A stretch of 64,000 nt of DNA from Erinaceus europaeus (taxonomy: Eukaryota > Chordata > Mammalia > Eulipotyphla > Erinaceidae): NCBI RefSeq assembly GCF_950295315.1, contig NC_080177.1, forward strand, positions 82,252,452 to 82,316,451, given 5' to 3'. The notes beneath the pieces were generated by a model that saw only the letters and a list, made by a program, of their open reading frames with translations, did not search any database and had not been told where the DNA came from. Of the stretch, positions 24,008 to 34,862 are shown piece after piece. Every line of letters starts with the position of its first letter. The first letter of the stretch is position 1. The position numbers and the translations under genes were made by a program.

Positions 24008-24580
24008 ATTTTTTATTTTATTTTTTTATTGGCAGGTGAATGGTTTACAGTACAGTTGTGTACGTGGGTAAAATTTCATATGTCAACTAAGATAGGCATC
24101 TGCAAAAAACACTCTCCCTCCAAGTAGGTCCGTCATGGAAGACCAGAACCTGAAGACCCCCCCACTCTGTCTTCTACCACTGTCGCTGTGCCCCTTCCTC
24201 AGACACTTTTGCTTTTGTGCAATACACCAAAACCAGTCCAAGTTTTACTTCATTTCTCCTTTCTGTTATCTCTTAAATTCTGCCTCTGAATGAAGGTACT
24301 TTTCTCTTTCTGGCTAATCTCAAGGATGGTAATTCTTCAAGTTCCATCCAAGATGAGGTGAAGAAGGTGGATTCATCATTTTAGTAGCTGAGTAGTATTC
24401 CATTATGTATATATCTACCACAGCTTTCTTAGCCATTTATCTGTTGTTGGACACCTTGGTTGATTCCAGTTTTAGCTACTAAAGTTTGCGTATGTTTCTT
24501 CAAATAGATATGTCTGACTCCTTGGGGTAATAGCCCCAGGAACAGAATCACCTGATCTTAGGGTAGGTAGAGTTCTCTGA
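24008..24580 (-). mobile_element. L1 3' end, reverse
   Basis: Degraded reverse L1 3' sequence with atggtttacagtacagttgt at the left, then gtagtattccattatgtata and ctgttgttggacaccttggt. Confidence 0.7.
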
Positions 24581-24837
24581 ACTTGCAAAGATAAGTGCTT
24601 TGGGAACTTGTAAAAGCTTCCTTTCTGTTTGTTTATTTGTTTGCTTTGTTTTTATTTTTTCTTTAAGCACTCTCCTTTTGGTAGTATAGGCTTAAACTAT
24701 GCTAAAAACTCAAACTTAAAGAAAAAAATTCCGGTTTTGAATCGACATGTTTCTCTTATGTTTGTCCTTTAGTCTCTCCTTCAAAGCTAAAGTTTTCAGA
24801 GCACTCAAAAAAAAAAAGTCACTTTTAATTTTTCTTT

Positions 24838-26400
24838 TTCTAATTGGGAGGATGGTGTTGTATAGTACAGTTGCTGACTCGTGGGTATGATTGTTCATAT
24901 TCCTTAACAGGTCCCTCCAAAATATTTTCACCCAACATGAGCCCTTTCCTTCCATCATTTACCAGGACCCCAATGTCTCAGTTCTCCTTCGCCCTCCCTC
25001 TCCCTCACCAGATCTTTCCTTTAGTGACATACACCACACCTAGTCCAGCATTCACCTTGTGCTCTTTGGTTTTATCTTTTCTTCTCTCCTCTATTCTCCT
25101 CCTCCTCTGTTCCTCCCTCCCCCCCCCGCCTCTCTCTCTCTCTTTATGTTTTTATGGGGGCGGGGAATTACAGGACTGAAGCTCATTTCAGTGTAGTGTG
25201 GGTTCTCTCTCTGTTTTTATTGGGAGGGGGATTACAGGACTGAAGCTCATTTCAGTGCAGTGTGGGTTCTCTCTCTGTTTTTATCGGGAGGGGGATTACA
25301 GGACTGAAGCTCATCTCAGTGCAGTGTGGGTTCTCTCTCTGTTTTTATGGGGGGGGGATTACAGGACTGAAGCTCATTTCAGTGCAGTGTGGGTTCTCTC
25401 TCTGTTTTTATCGGGAGGGGGATTACAGGACTGAAGCTCATTTCAGTGCAGTGTGGGTTCTCTCTCTGTTTTTATCGGGAGGGGGATTATAGGACTGAAG
25501 CTCTCATTTCAGTGCAGTGTGGGTTCTCTCTCTTTATGTTTTTATCGGGAGGGAGATTACAGGACTGAAGCTCATTTCAGTGCAGTGTGGGTTCTCTCTC
25601 TTTATGTTTTTATGGGGGGAATTACAGGACTGAAGCTCATTTCAGTGCAGTGTGGGTTCTCTCTCTGTTTTTATCGGGAGGGGGATTACAGGACTGAAGC
25701 TCATTTCAGTGCAGTGTGGGTTCTCTCTCTGTTTTTATCGGGAGGGGGAATTACAGGACTGAAGCTCATTTCAGTGCAGTGTGGGTTCTCTCTCTTTATG
25801 TTTTTATGGGGGGGAATTACAGGACTGAAGCTCATTTCAGTGCAGTGTGGGTTCTCTCTCTTTATGTTTTTATGGGGGGAATTACAGGACTGAAGCTCAT
25901 TTCAGTGCAGTGTGGGTTCTCTCTCTGTTTTTATCGGGAGGGGGATTACAGGACTGAAGCTCATTTCAGTGCAGTGTGGGTCCAGATCTCAGATCCTGCA
26001 TGTAGCAAAGCAGCACACTGTCCAGCTCAGCTAACTCTTCACCTCCTTTCAGTGTTTCTTAAGTTCCATCTTTAAGAGTGATCACCCAGTATTCATCTTC
26101 CGTCTTTTGGCTTGTCTCACTTCACATTTCTTCAAAATCAATCTAAGACACCTATCCAAAGGAAACTATATATACAATCTATGCTAGTTTAAAGTTGTAA
26201 ACAACCCAAATGCCCAACCACAGATGAGGGGCAAACATACACTGTGAAGTACTACTCAACTGTTAAAAATGATGAAGTCATCATCTCCTTTGCCTGGTCT
26301 TGGCTGAATCTCTTTCCTTATTTCTTAAGTCCCACCTATAAGTGAAATAATCCATTAGTGATGTTTCTCCTTTTGGCTTATATTGGTTATTATAATTCCT
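24838..26400 (-). mobile_element. L1 3' remnants, host of a minisatellite
   Basis: Reverse L1 3'-type sequence at 24838-25130 and again after 25982. A short opposite-orientation L1 piece is included at about 26135-26285 (cccaaatgcccaaccacaga). The segment in between has expanded into a minisatellite, listed separately. Confidence 0.55.
25131..25981. repeat. minisatellite, 13 copies of a 63-70 bp unit
   Basis: The marker ggactgaagctc recurs at about 25173, 25237, 25301, 25364, 25428, 25492, 25562, 25627, 25691, 25756, 25822, 25887 and 25951. Two unit variants alternate irregularly: one with ctctctgtttttatcgggag and one with ctttatgtttttatgggg. Unit length is mostly 64 bp, so the array does not keep one reading frame, and its open frames are artefacts. 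Confidence 0.97.
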
Positions 26401-26409
26401 TTAACAAAT

Positions 26410-26508
26410 CTGAAAAGCTTCCCAAATGTCCATGCCACCCTGTGCAGGGACCATGCTAATCATCTTTGCATTATTCCAATTTTAGCATGTGTGTTGCTGA
26501 AGCAAGTT
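26410..26508 (-). pseudogene. U6 snRNA pseudogene
   Basis: The reverse complement follows U6 snRNA throughout: 5' gcttcagcaacacacatgct, then taaaattggaataatgcaaa, agcatggtccctgcacaggg and a degraded 3' end. The many substitutions in the central helices mark it as a dead retroposed copy. I see no clear target duplication and no proximal sequence element. Confidence 0.85.
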
Positions 26509-26526
26509 TCACTTTAAAACTTATCT

Positions 26527-26830
26527 CCAGCGGCCAGCCAGTGGTGCTCACGGCTGACTGCACACACGAGTATGTGTAAGCACATAGGTTCAATTTCCCT
26601 GACCCATCTGCATGGGAGAAGCTTCATGAGTGGTGAAGCAGTGTTGCAGGTGTCTCTCTCTCTCTCTCTCTCTCTCTTTTGGTCTTCTCTATCTTTCCTT
26701 CCTTTTCCATTTTTTTCTGTACTGTTAAATAAAAGAAAAATGAAAAAAAATGAAACATTCACCAGGAGACATAGATATGTCATTCAGGTACCTAGCCCCA
26801 GAAATAACACTGATGGGGGAAAAAAGAAAT
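26527..26830 (+). mobile_element. ERI-type SINE, long form, diverged
   Basis: Forward copy with a (CT)n tract at 26658-26678 and a terminal module (tagccccagaaataacactg) before the A-rich end. Confidence 0.7.
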
Positions 26831-26929
26831 GACAAAAAAGAAGAAGGAAAAAAAGAAGCTGCAAAGTCTTATCTTCTTCATATTCTCCTTGTTCTTCTGA
26901 CTGTTTCCCACCCCTGCACAAAAATTAAT

Positions 26930-28620
26930 CAGTAGATATTTCTCTGTTCCTCTGCTGACTTTTTGTCCAGATAATCTATCTCTTGCCGCTAGTGGTGTGT
27001 TAAGATCTTATACTATGCTTGTGTTACTGTTAATGCCTCCCTGAATTCAGTAAGTACTTGTCTTATGTACCTGGGTACATCCTTTGGCCATTATGTAGTG
27101 TTGATCTCTGTCTCTGTTTACTTTCTTTACCCGAAAGTCCATTGTATTTGAGAATAGGGTAGCTGTCCCTGCCTCCTCCCCCCTTTTTTCTGATTATTAG
27201 CCTGGAACATCTTGTTCCAGCTTCTTACATTAAGGTTCCATTAACCTTTTCTGTGGATGTGTGTTCCCTGAAGACATATAAAGGATGGGTCCTATTCTTT
27301 GATACGTTTAGCTACTCTTGAATTTTTTCTGACAGGTTAGTTTAGGACATTCACATTTAGGGTGATCGTTAATGTATGTGGTTTACTTATGTCCATTCTG
27401 ATTTTTGTTTTGAATTTGTTTTAAATTGTTGATTCTTTGCCCATTTGTTTCTTTCTGCCCTTTTGTGTGAATGGGCTTTTGTGATGAGTTCCTCACTGAT
27501 TTCTCTTGTACTTTCTGTAAATCTCTGTTCCTTATTTTCGATTTTGGTGATCATAAGTGTAATAACTAACATAGTGTATCTAAAAAAGTCTTATTTAAGT
27601 TTGTCTTGATCAACTAACAGTTGATAGAACTGCTTTCCCCATTCTCTCCCTTCCTGTTTTATTGTTCTTTTAAAACAGCTGTGTTTGCGTGTGTGTGTGT
27701 TCTTAATTCTGGTCTACTGATGTTCACCTCACTTAGAACATGTATTCCTTTGCTTCCTCTTTTATTTCTTTTTTTAATTTTTTATATTTATTTATTTTTC
27801 CCTTTTGTTGCCCTTGTTGTTATTTATTGTTGTTGTAGTTATTGTTGTTGTTATTAACATCATTGTTGTTGGATAGGACAGAGAGAAATGGAGAGGAGGG
27901 GAAGACAGAGAGGGGGAGAGAAAGACAGACACCTGCAGACCTGCTTCACCGCCTGTGAAGCGACTCCCCTGCAGGTGGGGAGCCAGGGACTCGAACCAGG
28001 ACCCTTATGCTGGTCCTTGTGCTTTGCGCCATGTGCGCTTAACCCGCTGCACTACCACCCAACTCTCTGCTTCCTCTTTTCTTATGGGTCTCCTTTCAGT
28101 CATTCTTGTAAGGTGGGATTGATGGTAGCAAATTCCTTTAGCCTTTGGGTATGTGTGGAGGCCTTCGTTGACCCTCATATGCAAGGATAATTTTCCCCCA
28201 AATAAGCTTTGTGGCTATAGTGCCCTCTCTTTTAGTATCAATTCTTTGTGTTTGGTCTCAGTCTGGAGCCCGCTGTCACTCCAAACACCATGTGCAAGCA
28301 CCCACCTGAGATAGGCTCTTTCTGAGGGTGTCTCAGCTGTAGTTGGTGAATTTTGTCTGTCAAGTTTGATAATTGTCGATATTTGTCGTTTGGGGGAAGA
28401 GTCTGACCTGGTTGCTGTTACTCCATGGGCGCAGGTCCTGGAATCCACACGGAGATACTTTCTCAGTTGCTGGTTCATGCGTGCCTTCTAATTGTGTGAC
28501 ACAAGGCATTCCTTTTGAGATTTCTGCTGCCCTCAGCCTGCTTATGTTCTCCTGGTATCCCATACACTTCTGTGTTTCTCTAGAAAATTCTCCGTTAGAA
28601 TAATGGTTCCTAAGATTTTA
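26930..28620 (-). mobile_element. L1 5' half (ORF1 / start of ORF2), reverse
   Basis: The reverse strand matches old L1 sequence of the ORF1 and endonuclease region (ggacattcacatttagggtg, ctgattattagcctggaaca, tcattcttgtaaggtgggat on the given strand). Heavily degraded and interrupted by an ERI SINE at 27764-28067. Confidence 0.6.
27764..28067 (-). mobile_element. ERI-type SINE subtype B with 13-bp TSD
   Basis: Complete reverse copy close to consensus, bounded by perfect tgcttcctctttt repeats at 27751-27763 and 28068-28080. It splits the old L1. Confidence 0.93.
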
Positions 28621-28731
28621 ATGATGATTAAGACGAAGAACAACTAACAGTGCTATTTTGATAGGTATACTTCTGTCCATCTCTTTCAAACCTATCTCCT
28701 CTTTCCTTTTAGGAAAAAAAAAAAAAGCATG

Positions 28732-28904
28732 GGGCCAGGCAATGACGCAGAGGGTTAAGTGCACGTGGCGTGAAGCACAAGGACCCGCCTAAGGATCCCA
28801 GTTGGAGGCCCCCCTCACCTGCAGGGGGGTCGCTTCACAGGCAGTGAAGCAGGTCTGCAGGTGTCTGTCTTTTCTCTCCCCCTCTGCTTTCCCCTCCTCT
28901 CTCG
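28732..28904 (+). mobile_element. ERI-type SINE subtype B, 3' end lost
   Basis: Forward head and most of the body. It breaks off within ctctctcgatttt, exactly where the left arm of a long inverted repeat begins. Confidence 0.82.
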
Positions 28905-29336
28905 ATTTTTCTTCCTAGATATCTGGCTGTGAGAATGACCTGGACTCGTAGTCCTTGGAGTCAATTCTGGGACAACAGGACAAGAAGCAAGCAGAATAAT
29001 TATACAATGGCTACATCATCCTGGTGTGTAATCCTTATGTTGTATTATAAATACCAGTTATAATCCACATTTTTTTTTTCTAACTGCACGATAATAGCTG
29101 GTTCAAAAATCCTGGAGAGAAGGTAGTGTGGGGTCAGTAATATGACTTATAACTGGTGTTTATAATACAACATAGGTATTACACACCAGGATGATGTATA
29201 ATTGTTCTGCTCGCTTCTTGTCCAGTTGTCCCAGAATTGACTCCAGGGACTACGAGTCCAGGTCATTCTCACAGTTGGCATCACCTTGGCATCACCTTAG
29301 AACAAAGAACAAGGCCAGATGTCTAGGAAGAAAAAC
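28905..29336. repeat. long imperfect inverted repeat (hairpin-forming)
   Basis: The left arm, about 28905-29070, is complementary to the right arm, about 29139-29336. Shared blocks include gagaatgacctggactcgta, agtcaattctgggacaac and catcctggtgtgtaat. The right arm carries about 30 extra bases (two copies of ggcatcacctt) and the left arm about 8 extra. The loop is about 68 nt. A transcript across it could form a stem of roughly 155 bp. I cannot place the arms in a known repeat family. Confidence 0.9.
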
Positions 29337-29339
29337 AAA

Positions 29340-29720
29340 GTCTCTACTACAGCCCAGACAACAAACATAAGTAGAAAGGTCTCAGGAAATTTAAAGGCGT
29401 AAGATGTTCTCTGTACAAAAAGTTTATTGGTGGTTTATACAAACAGTAATAAAGTCAACCCAAGAATACTATGATTACATTTGCCTTGTTTACACAATAA
29501 GTATAGATATTACAAACACTGCAGAGTTTTGAATAGCTGTGATTTCTGCTAGCAATTTTGCTTTTTGAATTTTCAATTCAAAGCATATGTTTATGAAGAA
29601 CTACTCATATTATATACACCCAGAGATTTCAAATAAAAAAATAAATTCAGCAAAATAGAGAATACTGGAAGTAATCATTTTTCACATTTCATCCTGGACA
29701 TTTGTCTAAAAGAATACATC
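29340..29720. other. no gene seen
   Basis: Unique AT-rich sequence between the inverted repeat and the next SINE. Confidence 0.5.
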
Positions 29721-29733
29721 AAGATATGTATTA

Positions 29734-30003
29734 GAGGGAGTCAGGCGGTACCACAGTGGGTTAAGCGCAGGTGGTGCAAAGCTTAAGGACTGGTGTAAGG
29801 ATCCCGGTTTGAGCCCCCGGCTCCCCGCCTGCAAAGGAGTCCCTTCACAGGCGGTGAAGCAGGTCTGCGGGTGTCTGTCTTTCTCTCCCCCCTCTCTGTC
29901 TTCCCCTCCTCTCTCCATTTCTCTCTGTCCTATCCAACAACAACAACAACAGCAGCAATAACTACAACAGAGGCAACAAAAGGGAATAAATATTTACAAA
30001 AAA
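29734..30003 (+). mobile_element. ERI-type SINE subtype B with 13-bp TSD
   Basis: Forward copy bounded by aagatatgtatta (29721-29733) and aagatatgcatta (30004-30016), one mismatch. It ends in (CAA)n and an A-rich tail. Confidence 0.92.
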
Positions 30004-30308
30004 AAGATATGCATTATTTAACTAGCTCATAGCAATGTTCTTCTTTGTTTTAGTTAACCAAATGGCAGAAACTGTTTAAAATTAAATAGAGAAAGGGGTA
30101 ATGTCTGTCTTCTATTTCATGTAAGAGGAGATAAGGAAAATGACCTGAGTGGCCTTATTTAGTTTATACTCACTGGTATTTTCATGGGAGGCACAAAATC
30201 CACTTCACCACCTTGCTTATCCAAAACTGCCTGGAGTGACAAGCAGTTAAGCAGAAGTTCTTTCACACGTAAGAGAGGAAAGAATACTTGACAAGTAAAA
30301 GCAGTAAA

Positions 30309-30541
30309 TGGGGCCTGAGAGATAGCTCAGTGGGTAAGTTGCATGCCTTGACATGGAAGTAGTCCAGGGTTGCTTCCTGACGCCAGGTGGGGTTACCTTG
30401 GCGCTCTGAGAATCTCTGGTACTGTGATGTCTCACCCTCTCTCTTTCGCTGTCTCTGTCTCTTTATCTGAATAAGTGGACATCAACTTGGAATCCATGAA
30501 ATTACAAATGCATGAAATGTCGGCTCTGAAAAAAAAAAAAA
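30309..30541 (+). mobile_element. tRNA-derived SINE (type E)
   Basis: Forward copy with gagatagctcagtgggtaag (A-box-like), a (TCTC)n-rich body and a terminal A run at 30528-30542. It differs from the A-D types in the window. Confidence 0.65.
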
Positions 30542-31198
30542 ATGACAGACATCAACTGGAAAGTGAAATTTAATGTGCTTTGGATGAAGTTTTAGAAATG
30601 GGTATATCATTACTGCCCTTTTAAAAAATTCTGGTCATGACAGTTGCATCTTGCTTTCATGTCCTTTGACCTATTCTTGCTTGCTTTTCTTTTCACTGGC
30701 CCACTGCTCACTGCCAGTTTATGGCGGTTCTGGGGACAGCAGTGGGCATCTCTGTTTTATCAGTCATGAAGTCTTTTGTGAAGACCCATGAGACATTTGC
30801 CAGACCCGTTAATCTTTTTTTAACCTGGAACAGTACTGCAGAACTACCTTGATTTGCATACATGTTTAAAGTCAAGTAAATTTCTCTTTCATTTTTGGAA
30901 GATTTATTTTCTTTATTTCATATGAAATCATGAGATAGTTAAGAGAAAGAGAGAGAGCTACTCTGGGTGTCAAGAGTATCACTCTATTACCAGCAAGTCC
31001 TATATTCTACCAGCTGGTCCTTATAGTTCATGTTGGTGAAGAAATTTGTTGAAAGAGTGGAAAATTTTATTTCCATCAAGTTTTTAAATTTGGTTTAATG
31101 TAGTTCTACCTTTTATTTTTATGTTTAGATTTCATGCTTCAAGCTTTAAATGCCAAAGTTGTAGACAACATCCCTTTAATTAATTCTGTACTTCATTT

Positions 31199-31682
31199 AT
31201 TTTATTTTGTTTATTTTAATTTTTTTAGATTTATTTATTATTGAGAAGCCTAGGTGGAGAGGGAAAGAACCAGACATCACTCTGGTACATGTGCTGCTGG
31301 GGATTGAACTCAGAACCTCATGCTTGAGAGTCCAATGCTTTACCTACTGCGCCACTTCCCAGACCACTATTTTAATTTTTTATATTTATTTATTTATTTA
31401 TTTTCCCCTTTATTGCCCTTGCTTTTTTATTATTGTTGTTGTAGTTATTATTGTTGTTATTGATTTTGTCATTGTTAGGATGGAGAGAAATGGAGAGAGG
31501 AGAGGAAGACAGAGAGGGGGAGAGAAAGACAGACACCAGCAGACCTGCTTCACCATCTGTGATGTGACCCCCCCTGCAGGTGGGGAGCCTTGGGCTCGAA
31601 CCGGGATCCTTACTCTGATCCTTATGCTGGTCCTTGTTGCACCACATGCGCTTAACCCGCTGCGCTACCACCCAATTCCCCT
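31199..31682 (-). mobile_element. nested SINEs: type C inside the tail of ERI subtype B
   Basis: A 13-bp duplication, ctgtacttcattt, brackets the whole block (31186-31198 and 31683-31695). Within it, reverse type C occupies about 31228-31372 and reverse ERI subtype B about 31373-31682. The simplest history is an ERI-B insertion whose T-rich tail was later hit by type C, with tattttaatttttt repeated on either side of the type C copy. Confidence 0.82.
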
Positions 31683-31699
31683 CTGTACTTCATTTTAAA

Positions 31700-32040
31700 T
31701 GAATCTTTGCCAGAGTTTCTCTGCTCTGGACTGACTTTTTGCTTAAGTCTCATAGGACTGCAATACAGTGTTACTCATGATATTTCTCATCTGGAGTATT
31801 CAATACATATGAACCTAGTTATTTTAAACTATTGGCAAAAAGCTTTTCCTCAGTACTATAGAATCCTGAGTGTTTACCTAATTATTGGGGGGGTATAGAA
31901 ACTTTTATTATCATATTAACTTAAATTTTTGGAAAATGATGTTGCCTTATAACATTATGTAAGTTTTGCAGTTCATGTATTCAAAAGAAGGGGAGTTGGC
32001 CAGGCATCGGTGTCTGGTTTGTCTCTGGTATGCAGTTTGT
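31700..32040. other. no gene seen
   Basis: Unique AT-rich sequence. Confidence 0.5.
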
Positions 32041-32047
32041 AGAGAAG

Positions 32048-32220
32048 TATAATGAGAACTGGAGAGATAGTATAATGGTTATGGAAATAACTCTGAGGCC
32101 TGAGGCTCTGAGGTCCCAGATACAAACCCCAGCACCACTATAAACTAGAGCTGAGCAATGCCCTGCTCTCACTTTCTCTCTCTTTCTCTCTGGCTCACTA
32201 AAATAAATATTAAAGAAAAT
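32048..32220 (+). mobile_element. tRNA SINE (type D)
   Basis: Forward copy: gatagtataatggttatgga (A-box side), cagatacaaaccccagca (B-box region), agagctgagcaatgccctgc, then a CT-rich tract and an A-rich tail. Confidence 0.78.
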
Positions 32221-32677
32221 CTAAGAGAATCCAGTTGAAAACTCCTGGAAATTGTTGAATAAGATAAGATAGCCAGTTGGCAGGCTACAAAATTAATGTG
32301 CAAAATCAGTGATATTCCTCTAGGCTAACAGTGAACTCGAAAAGAAATCTCTATCAGCAAAAGCTATCAGGTATTGAGGAATAAACTTTACAGAGGAGGT
32401 AAAAGACCATGGTAAGGCACTCTTTAATGACATGGAATGGGGTCAAGTAGAAATAAAGATGTAACCTGTGCTTGTGGATTGCAAGAGTTCATACTGTCGA
32501 AGTGAACATCCTACCCAGAGCCCTACAATGATTTAATGAGATCCCCCATTCAGGGTCGCATCAAAGGTCATCAAGGGAATAGAACAAAAGCTGTAACAGT
32601 TTATCTCCAAGATAGCTTGCATCACCACGATAGTCTTAAATAATAAAAAGAACAAGACTGGAAGCATCACACTTCAG

Positions 32678-33244
32678 TGTTAGCGAGCAAAATCAAACCA
32701 TCATCCACTGTAAGGAAGCAAAAGATGTTTATTCACGAATTCGAATCTGGGCCGAGTGGTGACTGACAGCAGTCCACCAGCTCAACCCTGTACAAGGCTC
32801 AAACCACACAATTTATAGGAATTCAGACTACACTCAGGGAGGGGGAACATATCACCTTATCAACCTATATCCAATAACATGCTATAGAAAAACGTGAAAT
32901 CCAATCATTTCAAACCTAGCAAAAAGCGTGATCCACACAAAGCAAAGTGCAGGCTGATTTCAAACATTGCAAAATCACACACCCAATAGAATCTAGCCAG
33001 GTAGGGTCACCACCGCCATCAGCTGCCCCCTCCTGGAAAATGGTTTCCTTGTGCAAAGGCCCTGATAAGCCTTGCCTGTATGCAGGGTCTTGGTAAACAA
33101 CTGGTGGCTTACTGATTCTTGGTAAACAACCGGTGGCTTATTGATTAGATCCTGTTTTAAGGGGAAAGGGCAAGGAATTTTCCATCTCACACTATAAGCA
33201 GAAAAGCAACTATACTTAAAACTTTAAAACTACTGCATCTAACA
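32678..33244 (-). mobile_element. solo LTR of an endogenous retrovirus, 5-bp TSD
   Basis: 567 bp beginning TGTTAG and ending CTAACA, bounded by ttcag at 32673-32677 and 33245-33249, with L1 ORF2 sequence continuing on both sides. On the reverse strand there is a TATA-like tataaatt (near 32811-32818) followed downstream by a gaataaac poly(A)-type signal (near 32730), so I orient it as minus. The U3 part holds a 29-bp direct duplication (about 33090-33146). No gag, pol or env remains, so it looks like a recombination-derived solo LTR. The TATA/poly(A) spacing suggests a class I type, but this is inference. Confidence 0.85.
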
Positions 33245-33383
33245 TTCAGGACCTCAGATTATACTACAAGATTATTTTAATCAAAACTTCCTGGTATTGA
33301 AATAAAAATAAACACACAGACCAGTGGAATAAAATTGAAAACCTAGAAACAAACCCCCAACACCTGCAGACAACTATTTTTTT

Positions 33384-33538
33384 TTTTAGCCAGACCAAAT
33401 ACTTTAATATATTTTTACAATCCATTTTTTTATTTGTAATAGTGCTTTACAGGATTTTAACATTACAGGGTTCCACAGTGCACCTACCCCAAAGGGTCTG
33501 CACCTCCTCTCTTCCCAGCCATAACCACCATATTTCTC

Positions 33539-33589
<51 letters not shown>

Positions 33590-33825
33590 TTTGTTGGTCT
33601 GTTTGCTTGCTTTACTGGTTGATTCCTTGGTTGCTTGCTTGGCATTTACAAGTTCCTGTGTTTAATTTCTCTAGACCCCACCTACAAGTGAAAACATCTA
33701 GTAAGTATCTTTCAACTCTTATTTTGTTAAACATAATCACCTACAATTCCATCCATTTTGGACAAGTCATTTCTTTTTTAATCGGACAGGTAGTTTTTTG
33801 TTTGTTTTTGTTTTATAATGGGACA
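33384..33825 (-). mobile_element. antisense L1-like insertion with a (GT)n tract
   Basis: Begins with a T run (33379-33390) and contains atttgtaatagtgctttaca and a GT run at 33543-33588. The outer L1 resumes afterwards. Probably a reverse L1 3' end. Confidence 0.55.
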
Positions 33826-34129
33826 AACGATTAAATGCAGAATAGAGAAACTTTTCAATAAACGGTGTTAGGAAAATTGGGTTTAAATAAACAGAATGAA
33901 ACTCAATCACCACCTGTCACAGAGCACAGCAGCCCACTCAGAGTGGACCAAGTGCATGAGCATTGGAGTGGGAGTCATCAGATGCGTGACCTTTAATAAG
34001 CCGGAGCTGCTCAGGCTTGGCGTATGGTGGTGCCCTGGAGGACCTTTGGTGCTTCCGACTTGAAGGTCTGTTCTCTGTCTCCCCAGTCTTCTGCAGTCAT
34101 CATTAATACAATGCACTTGTACTTTAAGC

Positions 34130-34145
34130 TATTTCAATTTACTTT

Positions 34146-34190
<45 letters not shown>

Positions 34191-34290
34191 AGCCACAGCG
34201 CCTCTCGGCTCTAGCACATGGAGTAGTGCTGGTCATGGAATCTGTGACCTCTAGACCTCAGATTTGAAAGACTCTCGGCTAACCCCACTT
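34130..34290 (-). mobile_element. tRNA SINE (type D-like) with (GA)n
   Basis: Reverse copy with a GA run at 34150-34186, gcctctcggctctagcacat and gacctctagacctcagattt. Diverged. Confidence 0.5.
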
Positions 34291-34294
34291 GAAC

Positions 34295-34695
34295 TTGTTA
34301 TGTTAGCCATCTTGTCATTTTACTTCGTGAAATACGGATAGCTGTACCTGCGTGTTGTTTCCTGAAGCAATGTCAGTTTTAAAAGTAGGAGCATCTAAGA
34401 CTGAATAGAGTGGTTGTGATTAAAGAGATAGGGTAGTGGCCAGTGGACTTGGGACAGAGGAAAGAAGACTGCTTCCAGAGATGCGCAAGTTTACATATGG
34501 TGCTTGTCAAAATATTTCAGTAGGAGTGTCTGCCGCTGGAACATTCCACCCACACACATCCAGCATTTCAAAACACAGTTCATTCAAGTCTTCCTCTATG
34601 TGTGCATATCTTTTCTCTTGTTTTTTTTTCTTTTCTTTCTTTCTTTTTTTTAACCTTTTCAATTAGATTTTCTACTGGTGATAGTTTAACTACCT
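34295..34695. other. no gene seen
   Basis: Unique sequence with a pyrimidine tract at 34620-34652. Confidence 0.5.
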
Positions 34696-34699
34696 CAGT

Positions 34700-34851
34700 G
34701 CCCACAGATAGTTAACATAATAGTTATGCAAATTGACTCTCCTGCCTGAGGCTCCAAGATCCCAGGTTCAGTCCCCTACACCACCTAAGCCAGAGTTTAG
34801 CAAGCTGAGCAGTGCTCTGGTTAAAAACAAAACTAAAAAAAAAAAAAAAAA
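34700..34851 (+). mobile_element. tRNA SINE (type D)
   Basis: Forward copy: aacataatagttatgcaaat, then cccaggttcagtcccctaca (B box), gctgagcagtgctctggtta and an A run. Confidence 0.8.
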
Positions 34852-34862
34852 ATGGTTCTACG

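Larger units (their letters stand above)
32225..33990 (+). mobile_element. old L1 ORF2 3' portion, split by an LTR and an antisense insertion
   Basis: Degraded ORF2 sequence reads ggctacaaaattaatgtgca, then aagactggaagcatcacactt. It breaks at the LTR (32678-33244), resumes at ttcaggacctcagattatac, breaks again at about 33384 and resumes near 33826 (gacaaacgattaaatgcaga). Confidence 0.75.

Noticed and set aside
25131..25981. Possible CRISPR-like array
   Set aside because: Units are contiguous with no unique spacers, the unit is ~64 bp, and the genome is mammalian.
25198..26075. Overlapping frames of 75-146 codons with repeated VQCGFSLCFY-type blocks, suggestive of a repeat protein
   Set aside because: The unit is 63-70 bp and not a multiple of 3 throughout, so the frame changes between units. 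No start or splice context, and the array lies in an L1 remnant.
31207..31698. 163-codon + strand frame
   Set aside because: Runs antisense through nested SINE type C and ERI-B; no independent coding evidence.
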